The notes: generated by a model from the sequence alone, not told the origin. Counted from the stretch's first letter, positions 6,734 to 15,065 are shown. The stretch is DNA of 16,430 nt from Gemmatimonadota bacterium (GCA_002731735.1 PCCM01000111.1:6086-22515); one strand, 5' to 3'. Translations and numbers: made by a program.

Positions 6734-7786
6734 CTAGTACATCGTGGCAGTATCCAGCATGTTCAGCAGTGGCTCTCCCGCAAGGTACCGGCGAAGGTTC
6801 TCGCAGAAGATATCTGTGATCCTCTCGTTCTCGTGGTCGCTGGTTCCGGCAGAGTGCGAGCAGACGAGCACGTTGGGTATCGTCCAGAACGGGGAGTCGA
6901 GGGAAAGCGGCTCCTCCTGGAACACATCGAGCGCCGCACCTCCGACATGACCCGATTCGAGGGCATCGACCAGAGCGGATTCGTCGATTAGTGCGCCCCT
7001 TGCCACGTTGACGACAATCGCTCCCGAAGCCAGGAGCGCGAGCTCGGTCACCCCGATCATTCTTTCCGTCTCCGGTGTGTGGGGAGCCGACAATACGACG
7101 TGCTCGGCGCCCCCGAGGGCCGTGTGGAGTTCATTGAACGGGTAAAGATCCTCCACGTGAAGAGAGGCAGGATCGACTCCCGCCACGGTCCGTTTCACGC
7201 CGATAGTTCGCATGCCGAAAGACGATGCCAAGCGAGCCACCGCCCGCCCGATCGACCCCACCCCCACCACGACAAGACTCCGCCCCGTGAGATCCGTGGA
7301 GGCGAAGCGCCGCCACCGAAGTTCCCGCTGATCAGTGAGCATCTGCGGGACCTTCCTCCGAAACATGAGGATGGACATCAGGGTGTACTCGGCCAGAGGG
7401 ATCGCGTGGACCCCACTGGCGGTCGTGAAGACCGTTTCGGGCATTCGTTCCGCGTACCGATGTTTGGCCACGAGTTGGCCGATCCCAGCGCTCGTTGCCT
7501 GGACCCAACTCAGCGACGGTGCACGCTCGGGCAGGTCCTCCATGTGAGTTCGGTCGAAATCGAACAGGACTTCCGCCTCGGCGAGTAGAGACGTCCAACG
7601 CCTCTCGTCCTCCGCGGGACGCTCAAACGCTTCACCCACATGGTCCGCCACATAACGGGGCGCCGGGAGTAGGTGGGGCTCGTACACGACCTCGAGGCGT
7701 GGACTTACCGCGCGGATTCGATCCACGTGGTGCGGCTCCAGATAACTGGCGATCACGATCCGCACCGGTTGCGAAGATCGGGTCAC
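6734..7786 (-). CDS. D-2-hydroxyacid dehydrogenase (NAD(P)-dependent)
   Basis: 350 residues from a GTG. The Rossmann nucleotide motif is VVVGVGSIGRAVARL (172-186). The catalytic trio of the D-2-hydroxyacid dehydrogenase family is in place: R263 (NVARGALID), E292 (DVFQEEPL) and H311 (CSHSAG). This is the GhrA/phosphoglycerate-dehydrogenase-like fold, reducing 2-oxoacids (glyoxylate, hydroxypyruvate, pyruvate or longer chains) or the reverse. The gene begins 14 bases after the stop of the ketoacyl synthase gene, so it is probably the last gene of the sphingolipid-type operon; a role with 2-oxo or 2-hydroxy acyl chains is conceivable but unproven. No good ribosome binding site is seen; translational coupling is likely. 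Confidence 0.9.
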   Translation of the reverse strand: MTRSSQPVRIVIASYLEPHHVDRIRAVSPRLEVVYEPHLLPAPRYVADHVGEAFERPAEDERRWTSLLAEAEVLFDFDRTHMEDLPERAPSLSWVQATSAGIGQLVAKHRYAERMPETVFTTASGVHAIPLAEYTLMSILMFRRKVPQMLTDQRELRWRRFASTDLTGRSLVVVGVGSIGRAVARLASSFGMRTIGVKRTVAGVDPASLHVEDLYPFNELHTALGGAEHVVLSAPHTPETERMIGVTELALLASGAIVVNVARGALIDESALVDALESGHVGGAALDVFQEEPLSLDSPFWTIPNVLVCSHSAGTSDHENERITDIFCENLRRYLAGEPLLNMLDTATMY

Positions 7787-7800
7787 AGGGACGCCGGGCG

Positions 7801-9036
7801 TCAGACCCGCCGCAACACCAGCGTGGCGTTCGACCCCCCGAATGCGAACGAATTCGAGAGGGCGGCCTCAAGGTCCGGGGCATCCCGGCCAACATGGGCG
7901 ACACAGTCGAGGTCACACGCCGGATCCGGGACGGTCAGGTTGGCCGTCGGCGGAATCCGGCGCTCGTGGAGCGCCATCGCTGCAATCGCGCACTCGAGCG
8001 CGCCGGATGCTCCCACGAGGTGCCCGTGCATCGACTTGGTCGAACTGACGGCCACACGCTGTGCGGTCGCCCCGAAAACCCGTTTGATCGCCTCGATCTC
8101 GACCGGATCCCCGGCCGGCGTTCCCGTTGCGTGCGCATTGATATAACCGACGGCATCCGCCGGGACCCCAGCATCTTCCAGAGCATTCCGCATGGCGCGC
8201 TCCTGACCCTCCACCGACGGCTCAGTCAGCTTGTGCGCATCGCTCGAGGCGCCGAATCCGATGATCTCCGCGAGCAATTCGGCCCCCCGTGCCGCGGCTC
8301 TTTCCTCGCTCTCGAGAATGAGCGTGGCAGCGCCCTCCCCTAGCACGAGCCCCGTGCGCTCGAGGTCGAAGGGGCGACAGGAGGCCCCCGCACCGTCGGT
8401 GTGCTCCTTGGCGATCACACCGACGGCCTGCCATGCAGCGACGGATCCGTCGTTGAGCATCGCTTCCGCTCCTCCAGCGATGACCACGTCGGAGTGCCCG
8501 TCTCGGATGGAACGGAACGCTTCACCGATCGCGACCGAAGAGGAGGCACAGGCGATCGAATACGTCTGCGCCGGTCCGCGAATCCCGAAGCGCATGCATA
8601 CCTGGGAAGCCGGGCCACTGGCCATGATCAGCGGAACCGTCGTCGGCCTCACCCGCCTGCTGTGCCGCTCGAAGTAGGTCCTATAGGATCGCTGAAGAAT
8701 CTCGGCTCCTCCGAGACCGCACCCCATGTACACTCCTGCCTCTTCGGGTCCACGTCCGTCGGCCATGAGACCGGAGTCCTCGAGAGCGTTTCGGGTAGCG
8801 ACCACGGCCATTTGTGCCGCCCGCGCCATGAAAAGCAGGTCGGCCTTGTTGATTCGGTCGCCCGGTTCAAAGTCGATGGAGGCAAGCAGCACATCGGTCC
8901 CGAGCTCGGGAACACCGGATTGTACCAAGCGGATGGCAGACTCTCCGAGACAGATCCTCTCGAAGATTTTCGCCGGGTCCTCTCCATGGGGGGACACCAA
9001 CCCGAGCCCCGTCACGAAGACGCGGCGGCCACTCAC
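7801..9036 (-). CDS. Beta-ketoacyl-ACP synthase (FabF-like), copy 1
   Basis: 411 residues from the GTG at 9036, seven bases after the stop of the upstream ACP gene; a longer frame to 9138 would overlap the ACP and give an Arg-rich, unlikely N-terminus. The thiolase-fold condensing enzyme has the full FabF set: C163 (YSIACASSS), H302 (NAHATGT), K334 and H339 (STKSMHGHLVGAS). It would extend an acyl chain by two carbons from malonyl-ACP, in the cytoplasm. Because the nucleophilic Cys is present it is not a chain-length factor. It aligns without gaps with copy 2 (9330-10574), all four catalytic residues having the same numbers, so the pair is a gene duplication. The neighbouring ACP is its likely partner. 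Confidence 0.94.
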   Translation of the reverse strand: MSGRRVFVTGLGLVSPHGEDPAKIFERICLGESAIRLVQSGVPELGTDVLLASIDFEPGDRINKADLLFMARAAQMAVVATRNALEDSGLMADGRGPEEAGVYMGCGLGGAEILQRSYRTYFERHSRRVRPTTVPLIMASGPASQVCMRFGIRGPAQTYSIACASSSVAIGEAFRSIRDGHSDVVIAGGAEAMLNDGSVAAWQAVGVIAKEHTDGAGASCRPFDLERTGLVLGEGAATLILESEERAAARGAELLAEIIGFGASSDAHKLTEPSVEGQERAMRNALEDAGVPADAVGYINAHATGTPAGDPVEIEAIKRVFGATAQRVAVSSTKSMHGHLVGASGALECAIAAMALHERRIPPTANLTVPDPACDLDCVAHVGRDAPDLEAALSNSFAFGGSNATLVLRRV

Positions 9037-9043
9037 GGGCGGC

Positions 9044-9283
9044 TCAGGCTCCCTTGGCTTGGACGAGCTCGTCCACCAGAGCCGCAGCCTCCGCAAGCGT
9101 CTGGAAAGTCGCGCGCTCCTCGGGAACCTCGATTCCAAACTCGTCTTCGACGTCGAACAAGAGTTCGACGACCGTCAGGGAGTCGAGACCGAGTTCGGTC
9201 AGTGTCGCCTCCGGACTGATCGCGTCTGGACTGACGTCGTATTTTTCGCTCAACACCTGGGCCAAGAACTCATAAGGGCTCAC
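9044..9283 (-). CDS. Acyl carrier protein, copy 1
   Basis: 79 residues from the GTG at 9283, which has GGGAGG nine bases upstream; a longer start (ATG at 9325) would add 14 residues. The phosphopantetheine site is LGLDSLTVVE with S35, and the helix II-III region (LLFDVEDEFGIEVPEE) is typical acidic ACP. It carries acyl chains as thioesters and needs activation by a phosphopantetheinyl transferase, not seen in the window. It lies between the two synthase genes. Length and Ser position are the same as in copy 2 (10580-10819), supporting both start choices. A dedicated ACP is known in the Caulobacter sphingolipid locus. Confidence 0.92.
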   Translation of the reverse strand: MSPYEFLAQVLSEKYDVSPDAISPEATLTELGLDSLTVVELLFDVEDEFGIEVPEERATFQTLAEAAALVDELVQAKGA

Positions 9284-9329
9284 ACGCTCGTACCTCCCGA
9301 AGACATATCCGGCTTCTGAAGACATAACT

Positions 9330-10574
9330 TCATGAGGCCAACACCTTGCGCAATACCAGCGTCGCGTTGCTGCCACCAAACGCAAACGAGTTCGTAAGGG
9401 CGTACTCCAACCCTGGCGCCTCTCGACCTACCAACGGCACACAGTCGAGGTCGCACTCCGGATCGGGATCGGTGAGGTTGGCGGTGGGAGCGATCCGACC
9501 GGTCTGGAGCGTACGAACCGTCAAGGCAGTCTCCAGCGCACTCGCGGCACCGATCAGGTGGCCGTGAACCGACTTTGTGGAGCTTACCGCCAGCTTGTCG
9601 GAATGCGAGCCGAAAGTGGTCCTGATGGCCTGCGCCTCGACTCGATCTCCCAGGCGTGTACCCGTGGCATGCGCATTAACGTACCCGATGCTCTCGCCCG
9701 CAACGGACGCGTCCTCCAGTGCCAGGCGCATCGCACGAGTCTGACCGTCCGAAGAAGGCTCGGTCAGGTTGTACGCATCGCTGGAGACACCGAAGCCCAC
9801 GATCTCGGCCAGCAGCTCGACTCCTCTGGCCCGAGCCACATCCTCGCTCTCAAGCACCAGAACCACGGAGCCCTCGCCGAGAACCAAGCCCGTCCGCTGG
9901 GCGTCGAACGGTCGGCTGGACGCTTCGGCGCCGGTCGCATGCTCACTCGCAAGGACGCTCAGCTCTCTCCAACCGGCCAATGCCCCGGTGTTGAGTTGGG
10001 CTTCGGCCCCACCGGCCAAGGCCGTATCGATGTACCCATGCCTGATCGCACGAAAGGCCTCTCCGATCGCCACCGCCGAGGAAACACATGCGATGGAATA
10101 GGTCATTGTCGGGCCGGTAATCCCATACTGCATGGAGATGTGGGACGCCGGGCCACTCGCCATGATCATCGGTGTGCTCGCGGCTCTCAGCCTCTTGGGG
10201 GGATCGGCCAGATAACGTTCATAGTGGGCTTGGAGCTCGTCGGAACCGCCAAGTCCACAGCCCATGTAGATGCCTGCCTCTGTCGGTCCGGCACCGGATA
10301 CCAGCAGGCCTGATCGCTCTAAGGCGTGACGCGCCGCAACAACTGCCATCTTGGTCGCCCGTGCCATGAAGCGTCCCGACACCTTGGGAATCAGAGGGTC
10401 CGGCTCGAAGTCGACCGGCGACAGAAGCATGTCGCAGGTCGACCCATTGGCCTCGATCGGCACCTTCCGAACCGAGGACTCCCCCGCGAAAACCCGATCG
10501 AAAACCTCGTCCAGGTTGTCCCCGTGGGGGGATACCACGCCGACCCCTGTGATAAACGTGCGGCGCGGGGGCAC
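9330..10574 (-). CDS. Beta-ketoacyl-ACP synthase (FabF-like), copy 2
   Basis: 414 residues from the GTG at 10574, five bases after the upstream ACP stop. Catalytic residues are C163 (YSIACVSSA), H302 (NAHATGT), K334 and H339 (STKSVHGHLIGAAS), all intact. MGCGLGG at 104-110, GPASH near 141 and the C-terminal NSFAFGGSNATLVLRK are shared almost word for word with copy 1, whereas the 116-135 region and the region around 40-60 have drifted. Retained catalysis in both copies suggests two working synthases with different chain or partner preference rather than a KS-alpha/KS-beta pair. It is placed directly after the first ACP of the operon and close to the serine palmitoyltransferase and reductase genes, so it may provide the acyl donor for the long-chain base. 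Confidence 0.94.
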   Translation of the reverse strand: MPPRRTFITGVGVVSPHGDNLDEVFDRVFAGESSVRKVPIEANGSTCDMLLSPVDFEPDPLIPKVSGRFMARATKMAVVAARHALERSGLLVSGAGPTEAGIYMGCGLGGSDELQAHYERYLADPPKRLRAASTPMIMASGPASHISMQYGITGPTMTYSIACVSSAVAIGEAFRAIRHGYIDTALAGGAEAQLNTGALAGWRELSVLASEHATGAEASSRPFDAQRTGLVLGEGSVVLVLESEDVARARGVELLAEIVGFGVSSDAYNLTEPSSDGQTRAMRLALEDASVAGESIGYVNAHATGTRLGDRVEAQAIRTTFGSHSDKLAVSSTKSVHGHLIGAASALETALTVRTLQTGRIAPTANLTDPDPECDLDCVPLVGREAPGLEYALTNSFAFGGSNATLVLRKVLAS

Positions 10575-10579
10575 GCGGC

Positions 10580-10819
10580 TCAGAGTCCCTTGGCCTCGAT
10601 CAACTCATCGGCTAGAGCTGCTGCCTCACCCAAAGTGGAGAAATTAACCTGCTTGGTGGAGAACTTGATACCGAACTCGTCCTCTAACTCCCTCACCATT
10701 TCCATCGTGGAGAGGGAGTCCAGACCCAGGCCCGCAGGCGAGGCGTCGGGCACCAACTCGTCGGCGTTCACGCCAAACTCATCTACCAGTAGTTTGACGA
10801 GAAAATCAAACGACTTCAC
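10580..10819 (-). CDS. Acyl carrier protein, copy 2
   Basis: 79 residues from the GTG at 10819, which is preceded by GGAGG five bases upstream; an in-frame ATG at 10846 has no such site. LGLDSLSTME holds the phosphopantetheine Ser35, and RELEDEFGIKFS follows as the recognition helix. It is clearly related to copy 1 but divergent. It is the first gene after the epimerase-type reductase. The order serine palmitoyltransferase, reductase, ACP resembles the Caulobacter crescentus spt/acp/cerR neighbourhood, where a special ACP feeds sphingolipid synthesis. Confidence 0.93.
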   Translation of the reverse strand: MKSFDFLVKLLVDEFGVNADELVPDASPAGLGLDSLSTMEMVRELEDEFGIKFSTKQVNFSTLGEAAALADELIEAKGL

Positions 10820-10907
10820 CGGCGCCTCCAACCTGATTTTGAGCATCTATCATTGGGGTGACAAAAAAGAACATACCATTCGCCAGCGATTCTCGTCCAT
10901 CCCCGAC

Positions 10908-11894
10908 CTACAGCCAGCCCGCCCGACGATACCATGCCCCGGTGATTCGTGTTCCCTCAGCGAAGGAAATGCGGGGTTTCCAGCCAAGCGCGGCTTGGGC
11001 CTCCGCCGAGTCGCATACCCAGTGTGCCGCCAATAACTCGTTCAGTTTGTCGCGCGTCAACATGACCGCACGTCCCATGACAGTTCCGTAGAATTCGCTA
11101 CCCAGAGCCGCCCCATACATGAGGAAGCGGGGCACGGGAACGCGCAACCAGGCGCGCTTACCGAGTGCGTTTTCGATGTGGGCAATCAATCCGCCGAGGG
11201 TCTCCAGGCCTCCGTCCTCGACGAAGTACGTGGCGCCGCTCGGTACGTCAGCGTCGAGCGCCTTGATACACGCCGCGGCACAATCCGCGACGTAGATGGC
11301 GCTAACGGCGGAGTTCGGCGAACCCGTCAAGGGGAGGACCCCCAGCTGAACGGACTTGAAGAAAGGAAGGACTTCCCGATCTCGGGGACCGTAGATTATG
11401 GGTGGCCTGATGATCGTGATGGGAAGCGAGTCGGCCTCCGCCCGCGCGGCTTGTTCTGCGGCCAGTTTGCTCCGCCCATAGTGGGTGACGGGATTGGGAG
11501 GCGCATCAGCCGGGAGAGGACGTCCGTCTTCACTAGGCCCCATCACCGCCAGCGACGAAACCAACACGAGGCGCTGGATACCCTGAGCATTTTGTTTCGC
11601 AGCATCGAGCAGGTTGCCTGTCCCTTGGCCGTTCGTCCGGTGAAAATCGGCCGGACGCCGGGCCTTCACCAAGCCAGCCGCGTGGATAATTCCATCCACA
11701 CCTTCCACAGCCGCGAGTAAGCTGTCCTTGTCGCTCAGAGCCCCGGCCACAAGTGTCACATGCTCGAGACCTTCGAGAAATCGGGTGTCGCTCGTCGGCC
11801 GAACCAGCGCACGAACATCGGCACCTTGCTGATCGAGCTGTTCGGCAATGTGCGAGCCAAGGAATCCCGAGGCCCCGGTCAGCAAAATCCGCAC
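10908..11894 (-). CDS. cerR: Extended SDR, NAD-dependent epimerase/dehydratase type; probable ceramide (3-keto) reductase
   Basis: 328 residues from a GTG 12 bases after the serine palmitoyltransferase stop. TGASGFLGSH at 6-15 is the Rossmann NAD(P)-binding motif, HAAGLV near 71 follows, S114 lies in LVSSLAVMG, and Y139/K143 (HYGRSKLAAE) form the catalytic YxxxK. RPPIIYGPRD is typical of extended SDRs. In Caulobacter the ceramide reductase CerR, which reduces the 3-oxo group of the oxidised ceramide, belongs to this same epimerase-type family. Adjacency to serine palmitoyltransferase and ACP makes that role most likely. Alternatives are a sugar epimerase or another sterol/lipid 3-keto reductase. 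The C-terminal part, about 255-280, has a hydrophobic patch that may contact the membrane. Confidence 0.72.
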   Translation of the reverse strand: MRILLTGASGFLGSHIAEQLDQQGADVRALVRPTSDTRFLEGLEHVTLVAGALSDKDSLLAAVEGVDGIIHAAGLVKARRPADFHRTNGQGTGNLLDAAKQNAQGIQRLVLVSSLAVMGPSEDGRPLPADAPPNPVTHYGRSKLAAEQAARAEADSLPITIIRPPIIYGPRDREVLPFFKSVQLGVLPLTGSPNSAVSAIYVADCAAACIKALDADVPSGATYFVEDGGLETLGGLIAHIENALGKRAWLRVPVPRFLMYGAALGSEFYGTVMGRAVMLTRDKLNELLAAHWVCDSAEAQAALGWKPRISFAEGTRITGAWYRRAGWL

Positions 11895-11906
11895 AGAGAC
11901 GACGCT

Positions 11907-13139
11907 TCAGATCACCGCGAGCGCCTTACCGGCGCTTCGGAGGGCTTCGAGGCCCCGATCGAGATGCTCGCGTTCGTGGGTAGCCATGTAGCTGGTGCGC
12001 AGCAGAGAGTGCCGGGGCCGCACACCCGGAGAGATAAACGGATTGGTGTACACCGAATAATCCTCCAACAGCATCCTCCAGAACTCCAGCGTCCGCTCAT
12101 TATCACGAACGAAGATCGCGATTACGGCACTCTCCGAGTCACTCAACTCGAAGCCCATCCCAGCCAACTCACCCTTCATGTAGGTGTAGTTCTCCCTCAA
12201 CTTTTCAAGCCGCCAGGTCTCTTCCTGCATGACGTCGAACGCGGCCATCGCGGCGGCGGTACAGGATGGTGCACCACTGGCCGCAAACATGAATGAAGGT
12301 GCAAAGTGTCTTATGTAGTCCAGTACCTTCCGCTCCCCGACGAGATACCCGCCGACGCTGGCCAGCGACTTGCTGAAGGTGCCCCCGACGAGGTCGACCT
12401 TCTCCTCCAATCCGAAGTGGTGTGCCGTCCCGCGCCCTCCCGGTCCGATCACCCCGAGAGCGTGCGCGTCGTCCAGAAAGAATCTCGCGCCATACTTCTG
12501 GACCACCGGGATCAACTCGTCGAGCTTCGCGATATCGCCCTCGGCGCTGAAGACGCCATCCGTCATCACGAGCGCGGATTCATTGTTTGCGAGCTTGGAG
12601 AGCGCGCGCTCCAGGGAAACCGCCGAGTTGTGTCTGAACCGGACCATACGCCCGCCCGCGGCCTGGCCCAGGCGTACTCCATCGTAGATCGACGCATGCA
12701 CGCTTCGGTCGACCACCGCGACGCTGTTTTCCGCACCGAGCAGGGCGGAGCCCAAGGCGAGGTTCACCTGGTACCCAGTGGTGAAGACGAGGGCCGACTC
12801 TCGCCCATAGAAGTCGGCGATTTTTTCCTCGAATTCACCATGCAGCCGGATCGAGCCGTTCACGAAGGGAGACCCCGTCATGCTCGTTCCGAAACTGCTG
12901 ATAGCGGCGGCGGCGGCCTCCTGAACCTTCGGGTGCGTCGTCAGCCCCAGGTAGTTGTTGGAACCGAACATCGTCACCCGTTTGCCGTCGATCACCCCCT
13001 CGGGTCCGTCGTGGTAGTCGAAGGGCTTGAAGTAGGGGTAGATCCCTTCTCTTCTGGCGTCGTCGGCCGCATGGAACTCATAGGCCTTACTCAGCACATC
13101 GAATGCGCGCTCAGCCACCTGGGACTTGAGTTCAGACAC
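11907..13139 (-). CDS. spt: Alpha-oxoamine synthase, probable serine palmitoyltransferase
   Basis: 410 residues from a GTG. A PLP-dependent fold type I enzyme condensing an amino acid with an acyl thioester and releasing CO2. The PLP lysine is K257 in GGTFSKSLASVGGY; H148 (DRSVHAS) stacks on the cofactor; D224 and H226 (LDDAHALG) complete the site. NNYLGLTTHPKV (61-72) is the family's N-terminal glycine-loop motif. Sister activities are KBL, BioF (AONS) and ALA synthase. The context (bCerS-like GNAT, epimerase-type reductase, ACP) points to serine plus acyl-ACP or acyl-CoA giving 3-ketosphinganine. A cysteate-using enzyme of sulfonolipid synthesis is an alternative, but no cysteate synthase gene is nearby. 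It begins 79 bases after the GT32 stop and is followed by the reductase gene at 12 bases. Confidence 0.82.
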   Translation of the reverse strand: MSELKSQVAERAFDVLSKAYEFHAADDARREGIYPYFKPFDYHDGPEGVIDGKRVTMFGSNNYLGLTTHPKVQEAAAAAISSFGTSMTGSPFVNGSIRLHGEFEEKIADFYGRESALVFTTGYQVNLALGSALLGAENSVAVVDRSVHASIYDGVRLGQAAGGRMVRFRHNSAVSLERALSKLANNESALVMTDGVFSAEGDIAKLDELIPVVQKYGARFFLDDAHALGVIGPGGRGTAHHFGLEEKVDLVGGTFSKSLASVGGYLVGERKVLDYIRHFAPSFMFAASGAPSCTAAAMAAFDVMQEETWRLEKLRENYTYMKGELAGMGFELSDSESAVIAIFVRDNERTLEFWRMLLEDYSVYTNPFISPGVRPRHSLLRTSYMATHEREHLDRGLEALRSAGKALAVI

Positions 13140-13170
13140 CTTGAATCCGGCTGTGGATGGAATAGCCCAA

Positions 13171-13203
13171 TAAAAAACGATTTAGGCGCGTCATATTGTG
13201 ACG
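13171..13203 (-). terminator. Weak hairpin plus T-run between the GT32 and serine palmitoyltransferase genes
   Basis: A 5-bp perfect stem (CGTCA at 13189-13193 with TGACG at 13199-13203) is followed, in the minus direction and after about ten bases, by a run of six T. The stem is short and too far from the T-run for a textbook terminator; it may attenuate transcription or be part of a promoter for the downstream genes. Confidence 0.28.
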
Positions 13204-13218
13204 GGAAAGCTGTTGAAG

Positions 13219-13914
13219 TCAAAGGAATCTCGCCAGCAGCACTGCTGAGACCGCGGCGCCCGCCGCGAGCCACTTCCAGTTCTCGTGTAGGAAGTTGATC
13301 ACGTGGGTGTCCCAAGCCGCCCATGTATTACCGCGAAGGTGTGCCACGTAGGCGACCTCCGGGTCACCGTGCCCGTGCTCGTCCAGCGAAAGAATTCTCA
13401 TGCCTTCCGTCACGCCGTGCTCTCGCACCCTCCCGGTCAGGAAGAGGGGACCCGCCGTGGTGAGGACCCGAAGGTGTCGCGGCCACACCCTACCCCACTT
13501 TCGGTAGGCGCGTGGAAGGGAAGCAACGGCATGGTGGAACAGTGGGTGCCCTTTTACGGAGAGCATGAACTGGTTCGACATGCCAAACGGCGTCGTCCGC
13601 GGAAGCACCACCTCGGCCTCGCGAAGAGAGTCCATGGCGCGGAGGCAATGCAGGTCCAGATCCGCATAAACCCCTCCGAATTCTCTCAGGATCACATACC
13701 GGGCGGCGTCGACTCGCTGAATGGCCTCGGGATAGCTCTCATACAAGGGGACGAGCTCGGGCGCCCGCTCCCGAACGAGTGCGGCCAGGTCCTCGTCGGT
13801 CCAGAAGCGGTACTCCCAGTCGGGGTGGGCATCCTGCCAACTGCGCTGAGCATCGAGGAACCGGGCGGGAACGTCCTGGTCCTTCCAGGTCTGATGAATG
13901 ACGCGCGGAATCAT
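13219..13914 (-). CDS. GT32-type glycosyltransferase with C-terminal membrane segment
   Basis: 231 residues from the ATG at 13914, which overlaps the GNAT stop as ATGA; MIPRVIHQTWK is the classic family start, so the longer frame to 14025 is rejected. Motifs: IPRVIHQTWKD (2-12), YRFWTDED (35-42), QRVDAARYVILREFGGVYADLDLHC (66-90) with the DxD metal motif D85/D87, and a C-terminal HLRGNTWAAWD (192-202). A hydrophobic helix at about 213-231 would anchor it to the inner membrane. The family includes yeast Och1 and the catalytic subunits (Sur1/Csh1) that mannosylate inositol-phosphoceramide. In this operon the obvious acceptor is a ceramide or other sphingolipid. Sugar donor unknown. Confidence 0.85.
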   Translation of the reverse strand: MIPRVIHQTWKDQDVPARFLDAQRSWQDAHPDWEYRFWTDEDLAALVRERAPELVPLYESYPEAIQRVDAARYVILREFGGVYADLDLHCLRAMDSLREAEVVLPRTTPFGMSNQFMLSVKGHPLFHHAVASLPRAYRKWGRVWPRHLRVLTTAGPLFLTGRVREHGVTEGMRILSLDEHGHGDPEVAYVAHLRGNTWAAWDTHVINFLHENWKWLAAGAAVSAVLLARFL

Positions 13915-15065
13915 GACCCCGGAATCATGGCGAGCGACTTCTCGTAAATGCGCCAACGCTTGTAGGGCTCCAGGTCCATCGCCTCGAGGGGTGCAACAAG
14001 CGACTCGTTGTCCTCGAGAACCCACGACGCTTCAGCCCCTTCGGCCCCGATTTTCTCCGCACGCCGAGCCACCTCGAAGGCAAAAAGCGGGAAAAACCCC
14101 CGGTTCCGGTATTCTGGTCTGAGGCCCAATAGCACGATCCGCCCGCTCAGGACTTTGGGGAGCCCCAACAGGAGACGGGCGATATTCCAAGGCCAAAGCC
14201 GTCCCGACGGTATCTGCCGAAGCACTCGGTTCATGTCACGTGCGATCATGATGAACCCCACCGTCTTTCCTTCGAGCTCCGCTATGAATGCGAAATCAGG
14301 ATGCAGCACAGACTTGAGGTCCTTGGCCAGGTGCCAGAATTCCTCCCATGACGGGGGGACGAAACCCCAGTTCCCGCCCCACGCGTCACAGTAGAGGTCG
14401 AAGGCATCTCTCGCCGTCTCTTTCAGGTCGGCTAAATCCCACTCCCGAAACACGAGGTGGCTCCTCTCGAGCGTTCGCTCCGCAAGCCGACGTACCCGAT
14501 CCGGAACCGCGAATTGGTCGTCGGCAGGCAAATAGTATCCGAGGAGATCTCGGGCCGGAGCATAACCCGCCCGTCCGATCAAAGAGTCGTAATAGGTCGG
14601 ATTCCAGGGCGTCATGATCACCGGCGGGTGGTCGAACCCGTGGACGAGCACACCGCACTCATGGTTCATCGACGGGCTTACGGGACCACGCGCTGAGGTC
14701 ATCCCCCGGCCTCCGAGCCACTCCTCGGCCCGATCGAAGAGCCCGTTCGCGGCCTCCTGATCGTCACGACAATCGAAAAAGCCGAAGAACCCGACTCGAT
14801 CCTCGTGGTGGTCGTTGTGCGATCGGTTCTCGATCGCGGCCACCCTCCCGACAACCCGGCCATTACGCTGGGCGATGAAGAGTGCCCGCTCCGCCTGCTG
14901 ATAGAACGGGTTTCCACCCTGATCCAGGCCATCCCGCACGAGGGCCCGAAGGGGCGGGATCCAACCGGAAGAAACAGGTTGGTTGTGCACGCTCCAGGCG
15001 GCGTCCACAAAACGCGATGTGCCCCGCCGCCCCTCTACCTGGGTGATCTCAAGAGAAGAGCTCAC
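13911..15065 (-). CDS. bcerS: GNAT-fold acyltransferase, probable bacterial ceramide synthase (bCerS-like)
   Basis: 384 residues from a GTG that overlaps the sulfotransferase stop (GTGA). The protein has two GNAT-like halves: about 5-180, with FIAQRNGRVVGRVAAIENRS and GFFGFFDCRDDQEAANGLFD, and about 200-380, with FAFIAELEGKTVGFIMIARD and the acyl-CoA loop-like LRPEYRNRGFFPLF (315-328). GPVSPSMNHECGVLVHGFD (127-145) and the ending LEPYKRWRIYEKSL are hallmarks of the large GNAT group that includes the Caulobacter ceramide synthase. It would N-acylate the long-chain base (in bacteria the 3-keto base) using acyl-CoA. It sits between a sulfotransferase and a glycosyltransferase gene, with translational coupling at both ends. 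I recognise the family from these motifs and the context; the specific activity is inferred. Confidence 0.75.
   Translation of the reverse strand: MSSSLEITQVEGRRGTSRFVDAAWSVHNQPVSSGWIPPLRALVRDGLDQGGNPFYQQAERALFIAQRNGRVVGRVAAIENRSHNDHHEDRVGFFGFFDCRDDQEAANGLFDRAEEWLGGRGMTSARGPVSPSMNHECGVLVHGFDHPPVIMTPWNPTYYDSLIGRAGYAPARDLLGYYLPADDQFAVPDRVRRLAERTLERSHLVFREWDLADLKETARDAFDLYCDAWGGNWGFVPPSWEEFWHLAKDLKSVLHPDFAFIAELEGKTVGFIMIARDMNRVLRQIPSGRLWPWNIARLLLGLPKVLSGRIVLLGLRPEYRNRGFFPLFAFEVARRAEKIGAEGAEASWVLEDNESLVAPLEAMDLEPYKRWRIYEKSLAMIPGS

Noticed and set aside
6701..6743. Direct repeat CTAGTACATC at 6701-6710 and 6734-6743
   Set aside because: Only ten bases, one copy is just the end of the dehydrogenase gene, and no mobile-element genes are nearby.
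7801..10819. Type II polyketide KS-alpha/KS-beta (chain-length factor) pair
   Set aside because: Both synthases keep the active-site Cys; a chain-length factor would have lost it, and each synthase has its own ACP.
12306..13298. A 330-codon plus-strand open frame over the serine palmitoyltransferase gene
   Set aside because: Antisense shadow of a gene whose PLP motifs are intact; no ribosome binding site or domain.
13915..14025. Longer GT32 start at 14025
   Set aside because: It would add 37 residues of atypical composition overlapping the GNAT gene; the ATG at 13914 begins the family's conserved MIPxxIHQTW.
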